This document shows, one piece after another, positions 59,206 to 64,000 of a DNA stretch of 64,000 nucleotides. The position numbers and the translations under genes are program-made. Origin of the DNA: Hyphomicrobiales bacterium (GTDB lineage: Bacteria; Pseudomonadota; Alphaproteobacteria; Rhizobiales; Beijerinckiaceae); assembly GCA_027488155.1 (NCBI GenBank), contig JAIYCE010000021.1:20739-84738 (forward strand), read 5' to 3'. The notes beneath the pieces are model-generated. The model ran no database searches, was not told the origin of the DNA, and saw only the letters and a list, made by a program, of their open reading frames with translations. Each line of letters opens with the position of its first letter. Within the stretch, counting starts at the first letter, position 1.

Positions 59206-59481
59206 TCAATTGTTCCTGTAGTATTTGCAGACTTGGTTGCCATTGGCATCCCACCAGCAACGCTTCGTCGTCTTCGGGCGGGTCACGTCAGCAATGATAG
59301 CACCGCCGACTGCACCGATCGCTGCACCAGCCAAAGCGCCCTGTGGCGTTCCGGCGGCCAGACCGCCGATCACCGCCCCGCCAAGCCCACCTAGGCCGGC
59401 GCCAGTAGCCGCACGTTCCTCGCGCGGCGTACACGCGCCGAGCGTCAGCGCCGCCAGCATCACGACAAGAACCTTTTTCAT
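59206..59481 (-). CDS. glycine-zipper lipoprotein-like small protein
   Basis: MKKVLVVMLAALTLGAC lipobox; GLGGLGGAVIGGLAAGTPQGALAGAAIGAVGGAI. Confidence 0.75.
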   Translation of the reverse strand: MKKVLVVMLAALTLGACTPREERAATGAGLGGLGGAVIGGLAAGTPQGALAGAAIGAVGGAIIADVTRPKTTKRCWWDANGNQVCKYYRNN

Positions 59482-59852
59482 CGGACTTCACTCCACAAAC
59501 CGTTAGACCTCACCTTAACCCCGCGCTGCGGCCTCGGCAATTTTGGAAAATTCGAATGCTTTGCTGCGTCGCAGCGAATACTTGATCTCCAAGTATTCAC
59601 CGTATTTTTTGACTTAAAATCAAATAATAGATTTTTAAAAAATTATTAAAATCGAATAAAATAACATACATTTAATATATACTTTCTTGGCCTTGTCATT
59701 GCCACATTTAGAGCTATGTATTGCTTATCGTTTTACAATCAGAACGAAAGGCGTGAACTGAACAATTCTGCATCCTGAACCAACGGGGGGTTGGTCAAGC
59801 TCAGGATGATCTCAGCAAATCTTGATTGTCGAGCACTGACCCGCTCGCCCCG

Positions 59853-60470
59853 ATGAGGTCCAAAACAATGAGAAACTCGATCAAACTTCGCTTGCCGCTC
59901 CTTGCTTTCTTGTGTGCGGCTATCCTTGCGCCCTTGGCGCATGCTGATGAAGAAACCAGCCCGGTTGCCGCTTTGCGAGCCTATGCGGATCAGCAGGACG
60001 AGAGCGTTCCTGCCGGACCTTCTGCTGCGACGGCGGCTCAAGATCCTGAAACGACGGCTTCATTGGCACCGGCTGCCGGACCTGCTGCGGCGGCACGCAA
60101 TAAGTTTCTCCCGTTGATTGAGAAAGCGGCGCAAGAGCATCAATTGCCTCCCGCGCTCTTGGAAGCGGTTGTTCGCATCGAGAGCCGGTTTAATCCGAAT
60201 GCCCGCAATGCGGGGGCGATCGGCCTCATGCAGATCAAACTCGCAACTGCACGTGGCATCGGTTTCGCCGGCGATGCGTCAGCCCTCATGAAGCCAGAGA
60301 CCAATCTCCATTGGGGGGCCAAATATCTCGCCCGTGCTTATCGCCTATCGAATGGCGATACCTGCCTGACGCTTGCGCGCTATCAGGGCGGCCATCGCGT
60401 CGAAAAGATGGGGCCTGCGGGTAAGGCTTATTGCGCCAAGGTCCGCACCGTTCTTGCCCAACGCGGTTGA
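59853..60470 (+). CDS. lytic transglycosylase (SLT) domain protein
   Basis: Signal peptide; PPALLEAVVRIESRFNPNARNAGAIGLMQIKLATARGIGF...NLHWGAKYLARAY. Confidence 0.92.
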   Translation: MRSKTMRNSIKLRLPLLAFLCAAILAPLAHADEETSPVAALRAYADQQDESVPAGPSAATAAQDPETTASLAPAAGPAAAARNKFLPLIEKAAQEHQLPPALLEAVVRIESRFNPNARNAGAIGLMQIKLATARGIGFAGDASALMKPETNLHWGAKYLARAYRLSNGDTCLTLARYQGGHRVEKMGPAGKAYCAKVRTVLAQRG

Positions 60471-60488
60471 GAGGCCTAGAGGTGGTTC

Positions 60489-60874
60489 TGCCAGTCGGCC
60501 GGACGGCCGCGATCCTTCGGGATTGAGGAAAGTCCGGGCTCCACGGAAACACGGTGCCGGATAACGTCCGGCGGGGGCGACCCTAGGGACAGTGCCACAG
60601 AAAACGAACCGCCAGATGAGCCTTCGGGCCCATCGGTAAGGGTGAAAAGGTGCGGTAAGAGCGCACCGCGCGCACGGCAACGGACGCGGCATGGCAAACC
60701 CCACCGGGAGCAAAACCGAATAGGGACGACAGGGGCGCAAGCCCCAGGACCGTTTCCAGTCCGGTCGTCCGGGTTGGTTGCTAGAGGCGGTCGGTAACGG
60801 CCGTCCCAGAGGAATGGCCGTCACGCGCGGGGTCACCCGCGCCCTACAGAACCCGGCTTACAGGCCGACTGGCA
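60489..60874 (+). ncRNA. rnpB: RNase P RNA (class A)
   Basis: GAGGAAAGTCCGGGCTCCACGG, ACAGTGCCACAGAAAACGAACCGCC, GGTAAGGGTGAAAAGGTGCGGTAAGAGCGCACCG, terminal pairing TGCCAGTCGG/CCGACTGGCA; ends approximate. Confidence 0.97.
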
Positions 60875-61040
60875 CTCATCGTCCCCTATCCTTTGCGGCC
60901 CAATGTGGCAGACGGCCCTGAACGGGTCGATTCCTCGGCTTTTCCTTGTTCCTGCCCGAATTCCGCAACCCTTTGTTAAGGCGGCTCCTGTTTGATGCAA
61001 CATGCTTAACAGCGCGTTGCGTCCATTGACGACCATAGTA

Positions 61041-61065
61041 TCCCATGGTATCCCAAATCATCCCG
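61041..61065. promoter_or_regulatory. three 10-bp-phased TCCC(A/G) repeats, candidate MraZ box
   Basis: TCCCAtggtaTCCCAaatcaTCCCG; on the minus strand CGGGA-N5-TGGGA-N5-TGGGA, upstream of mraZ. Confidence 0.65.
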
Positions 61066-61168
61066 AGAGGCAGGCAGATGGCGGGCTTCGGCGGCGCGAG
61101 TGAATCGCGCGGCATGGCGAAGCTTGGGCATCCTCTGCGCACGGGATTGGTCGCAGGGGCGGCCGGCC

Positions 61169-61669
61169 ATGGCGCGCAGTGGGATCGGAATGGAGCGTTT
61201 TGTTTCCAGCTATGGGTTCCGGCTCGACGCGAAGGGGCGGGTATCTATTCCCGCGCCTTTTCGGGCCGTACTGACGCGCGACGGTTTCGACGGGCTTTAT
61301 CTGCATCCCTCGCTCGAAGCCCAAGCGCTCGATGCGGGCGGCCACGGTCTTCTCACCGAAATCGACACTCTGATCGGCCAACTCGCGCCTTTCTCGGACG
61401 AGCGGGATCATTTTTCGACGGCGCTCTACGGGCTTTCGGACGTGCTGAAGGTGGATCCGGAAGGGCGCATCATGCTGACGGAATCGCTGAAGGTTCATGC
61501 CGGCATCCGCGACGCGGTAACCTTCGTCGGTCTTGGCCACAAGTTTCAGATTTGGGAGCCGGAACGCTTCGTAGCGCATTTGTCGGATGCGCGGGCGAAA
61601 GTGAAGGCGCTCAAGAAAGAGCTGGGCGCGCTGGCGCGACCCAGCCTCACCCAAGGAGCGCGGGAATGA
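61169..61669 (+). CDS. mraZ: division/cell wall cluster transcriptional repressor MraZ
   Basis: [25 protein letters not shown]...[16 protein letters not shown]; start 61169 or 61190. Confidence 0.94.
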   Translation: MARSGIGMERFVSSYGFRLDAKGRVSIPAPFRAVLTRDGFDGLYLHPSLEAQALDAGGHGLLTEIDTLIGQLAPFSDERDHFSTALYGLSDVLKVDPEGRIMLTESLKVHAGIRDAVTFVGLGHKFQIWEPERFVAHLSDARAKVKALKKELGALARPSLTQGARE

Positions 61670-62661
61670 GGAGGGGCCGCGGCGACGGCACAACCGGCGC
61701 TGCTCCTGGCGGACCGGTCCCCCACATTCCCGTGCTGCTTCGGGATGTCGTCGATGGGCTCGCGATCAAACGCGACGGCCGCTACATCGATGGCACCTTT
61801 GGCGCAGGCGGATACTCCAAAGCCATTCTCGACGCCGCGCCGGGCGTGCGCGTGCTCGCCATCGACCGCGATCCGGATGCCATTGCGCGCGGCTATGGGT
61901 TGGTTGATCATTTTGCTGGTCGGCTGACCTTATGTGAAGGCCGCTTTTCGGCAATGGAAAAGTTGGCTGCTGCTTTCAGCTTTTCGTCCTGCCAGGGTGT
62001 GACACTCGATATCGGTGTTTCGTCCATGCAAATCGACGAAGCGGAACGCGGATTTTCGTTTCGCTTCGATGGACCGCTTGATATGCGGATGGAGCAGGCA
62101 GGCGAAAGCGCTGCCGATCTCGTCAATCAATTGCCGGAAGAAAAGCTCGCAAACCTGATCTATCTCTATGGTGAGGAGCGCCGTTCGCGTGCGATTGCAC
62201 GCGCCATTGTTGCGGCGCGCCGCGACGCGCCGATCATACGCACGAAAACGCTTGCCGATCTTGTCTCTCGCGTAGTGCGTGCAGCACCTGACGACATCCA
62301 TCCCGCGACGCGCACATTTCAGGCCTTGCGCATCGCTGTTAATGATGAGCTCGGCGAACTCGAACGCGCTCTCAATGCGACCGAAAAAGTGCTGGCACCG
62401 GGTGGACGGCTTGCCATCGTCACCTTCCATTCGCTGGAAGACCGGATCGTGAAGCGTTTTCTGACGGAACGTGCCGGCCGTGCCGCTTCGCCCTCACGCC
62501 ACGCGCCGGAAGAAACACGCGATGTCGCCACGTTTACACTGATTGGGCGTAAGCCAATGGTGGCAGATGAAGAGGAATGTCGCAGCAACCCGCGGGCGCG
62601 TTCCGCAAAACTGCGCGTGGCCGAACGCACGAGTACGCCTGCAAGAGGAAACGCATCATGA
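61666..62661 (+). CDS. rsmH: 16S rRNA (cytosine(1402)-N4)-methyltransferase
   Basis: [36 protein letters not shown]...[19 protein letters not shown]; start inside ORF 61045..62661. Confidence 0.96.
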   Translation: MRRGRGDGTTGAAPGGPVPHIPVLLRDVVDGLAIKRDGRYIDGTFGAGGYSKAILDAAPGVRVLAIDRDPDAIARGYGLVDHFAGRLTLCEGRFSAMEKLAAAFSFSSCQGVTLDIGVSSMQIDEAERGFSFRFDGPLDMRMEQAGESAADLVNQLPEEKLANLIYLYGEERRSRAIARAIVAARRDAPIIRTKTLADLVSRVVRAAPDDIHPATRTFQALRIAVNDELGELERALNATEKVLAPGGRLAIVTFHSLEDRIVKRFLTERAGRAASPSRHAPEETRDVATFTLIGRKPMVADEEECRSNPRARSAKLRVAERTSTPARGNAS

Positions 62662-63056
62662 GTCGCTTTCTGACGCTGGTTTCCATTGCGGCGCTGATTG
62701 GTTCAGCCTTGTTCGCTTATCGCGTGAAGTATGACACGATTTATTTCTCTGAGCAGGTCGCAAAAATGAAAAACCGCATCGTGCGCGAGCAAGATGCGAT
62801 TAACACGCTGCGTGCCGAATGGCAGTTCCTCAATAGACCCGATCGTGTCCAAACTTTGACGGAATCCCATACTGATCTGGTGCCGCTGGCTGTACAACGC
62901 ATTGTGCGTTGGCAGGACGTGCCAGCTCGTAAAGATCAGGGCGACGCCATCGGTGCAAAGATTGAGGCCCTCGGTGCGATTGAGACGACCTCGGCTATCG
63001 TGAAAAAGCCGGACGCCAAGCCGCAGCCCAAAAAGACGCAAGAGAAGCAGCCATGA
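62658..63056 (+). CDS. ftsL: cell division protein FtsL
   Basis: Small single-TM coiled-coil protein between rsmH and fts[50 protein letters not shown]. Confidence 0.88.
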   Translation: MSRFLTLVSIAALIGSALFAYRVKYDTIYFSEQVAKMKNRIVREQDAINTLRAEWQFLNRPDRVQTLTESHTDLVPLAVQRIVRWQDVPARKDQGDAIGAKIEALGAIETTSAIVKKPDAKPQPKKTQEKQP

Positions 63057-64000
63057 GCAATCCGCGCGATCTCAACGAAGAGAACCGGCCACACGATGGC
63101 TTCTTGCGTCGTTGTGGCAGCGCGATTGCTTCGTTGTTCAAAATGCGAATTGATAAAAGCGGTGGCCGTATTGTTTTCGTTGGTCTTTGCTTTTTTTCTA
63201 TCTATGCCATCATCGGTACGCGGCTCGTTTATCTCGGCTTGAAGCCAAATGAAGGGCAGGCGGTGCGTGCGCATACGCAGGAATCTATTGCTGCCGTGCG
63301 TCCTGATATTGTTGATCGCAATGGCGTTGTATTGGCGACGGATGTGAAGACGGTTTCGGTTTTTGCAGAGCCACGCCGCATCATCGACAAGGACGAAGCG
63401 ACCGAACTTTTAACCGCCGTTCTCCCGGATCTCAATGCGAACGAGTTGCGTGAAAAGCTAGGTCGAAAAAATGGATTCGTCTGGATCAAGCGGGAAATCA
63501 CGCCGAAGCAACAGCAAGAAATCCATCGTCTTGGTCTGCCGGGAATCGGCTTTCAGCCTGAGCACAAGCGCATTTATCCCAATGGAGTTGCTGCCGCTCA
63601 TATTCTAGGCGCGGTCAATATCGACAATATCGGTATTGCTGGTATCGAGAAATATATTGATGGCCTCGGACTGGCTGAGATCAATAGTCTCGGCTTTGCG
63701 CGCCAGCCTTCCGATATCAAGCCAATCGCACTCTCAATCGACCTGAACGTTCAACATGCGCTGCGCGATGAATTGTTCAAGGGAATGGAAAAGTTCAAGG
63801 CAAAAGCGACAGCCGGTCTTATCATTGATGTGAATACAGGCGAAGTGGTTGCGCTGGCGTCGCTGCCGGATTTCAACCCGAATAATCCAGTCGATGCGCT
63901 CGATCCAAACCATATTAATCGCCTTGCTGTGGGCGTTTATGAAATGGGGTCGACCTTCAAAGCGTTGACGACAGCGATGGCACTCGACAGCGGAAAATTC
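63053..64000 (+). CDS. ftsI: peptidoglycan D,D-transpeptidase FtsI/PBP3 (truncated by window end)
   Basis: Open frame to window end; ...RPDIVDRNGVVLATDVKTVSVFAEP...GLIIDVNTGEVVALASLPDFNPN...MGSTFK active-site motif. Confidence 0.94.
   Translation, partial: MSNPRDLNEENRPHDGFLRRCGSAIASLFKMRIDKSGGRIVFVGLCFFSIYAIIGTRLVYLGLKPNEGQAVRAHTQESIAAVRPDIVDRNGVVLATDVKTVSVFAEPRRIIDKDEATELLTAVLPDLNANELREKLGRKNGFVWIKREITPKQQQEIHRLGLPGIGFQPEHKRIYPNGVAAAHILGAVNIDNIGIAGIEKYIDGLGLAEINSLGFARQPSDIKPIALSIDLNVQHALRDELFKGMEKFKAKATAGLIIDVNTGEVVALASLPDFNPNNPVDALDPNHINRLAVGVYEMGSTFKALTTAMALDSGKF

Noticed and set aside
61045-61665. N-terminal 207-aa extension of the rsmH ORF
   Set aside because: Out-of-frame overlap with mraZ; real rsmH starts at 61666, overlapping the mraZ stop.

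Overview
The window is one contiguous chromosomal segment of an alphaproteobacterium, probably Hyphomicrobiales/Rhizobiales judging by gene content and synteny. I see no phage, insertion sequence, CRISPR array or rRNA. Left part: rpoD (partial)-dnaG-Uma2-yqeY on the minus strand, then carA, a cytochrome c, a methyltransferase, gtrA, carB, greA, Lrp, an ELM1-family gene, trxB and a LysR gene. Next, 14.4-27.0 kb holds two secreted GH16-type glycanases with RTX repeats, with prfC, amt and an L-fucose-type oxidative sugar operon between them, followed by a YfhO-like membrane protein. Then 29.5-34.9 kb is a minus-strand N-carbamoyl amino acid / 2,3-diaminopropionate catabolic cluster. 35.4-50.0 kb is a second accessory catabolic region: a DHDPS-like lyase, secreted hydrolase, SDR, GntR, a Liv-type ABC transporter with a LivM-LivG-LivF fusion, a dehydrogenase-BKACE pair and a TRAP transporter. 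The right part is housekeeping: tRNA-Ile2(CAU), ettA, a cold-shock gene, AMP nucleosidase, an ArsR-methyltransferase fusion next to metF, rnpB, and the start of the dcw cluster (mraZ-rsmH-ftsL-ftsI partial). The best leads for further work are the ureido/diaminopropionate cluster, the EPS-glycanase/fucose locus, a perfect 24-bp palindrome in front of the ArsR-methyltransferase gene, a terminator-like hairpin in the carB leader, and an exact DnaA-box 9-mer just upstream of dnaG. All calls come from reading the sequence and the supplied ORFs; no database search was run.
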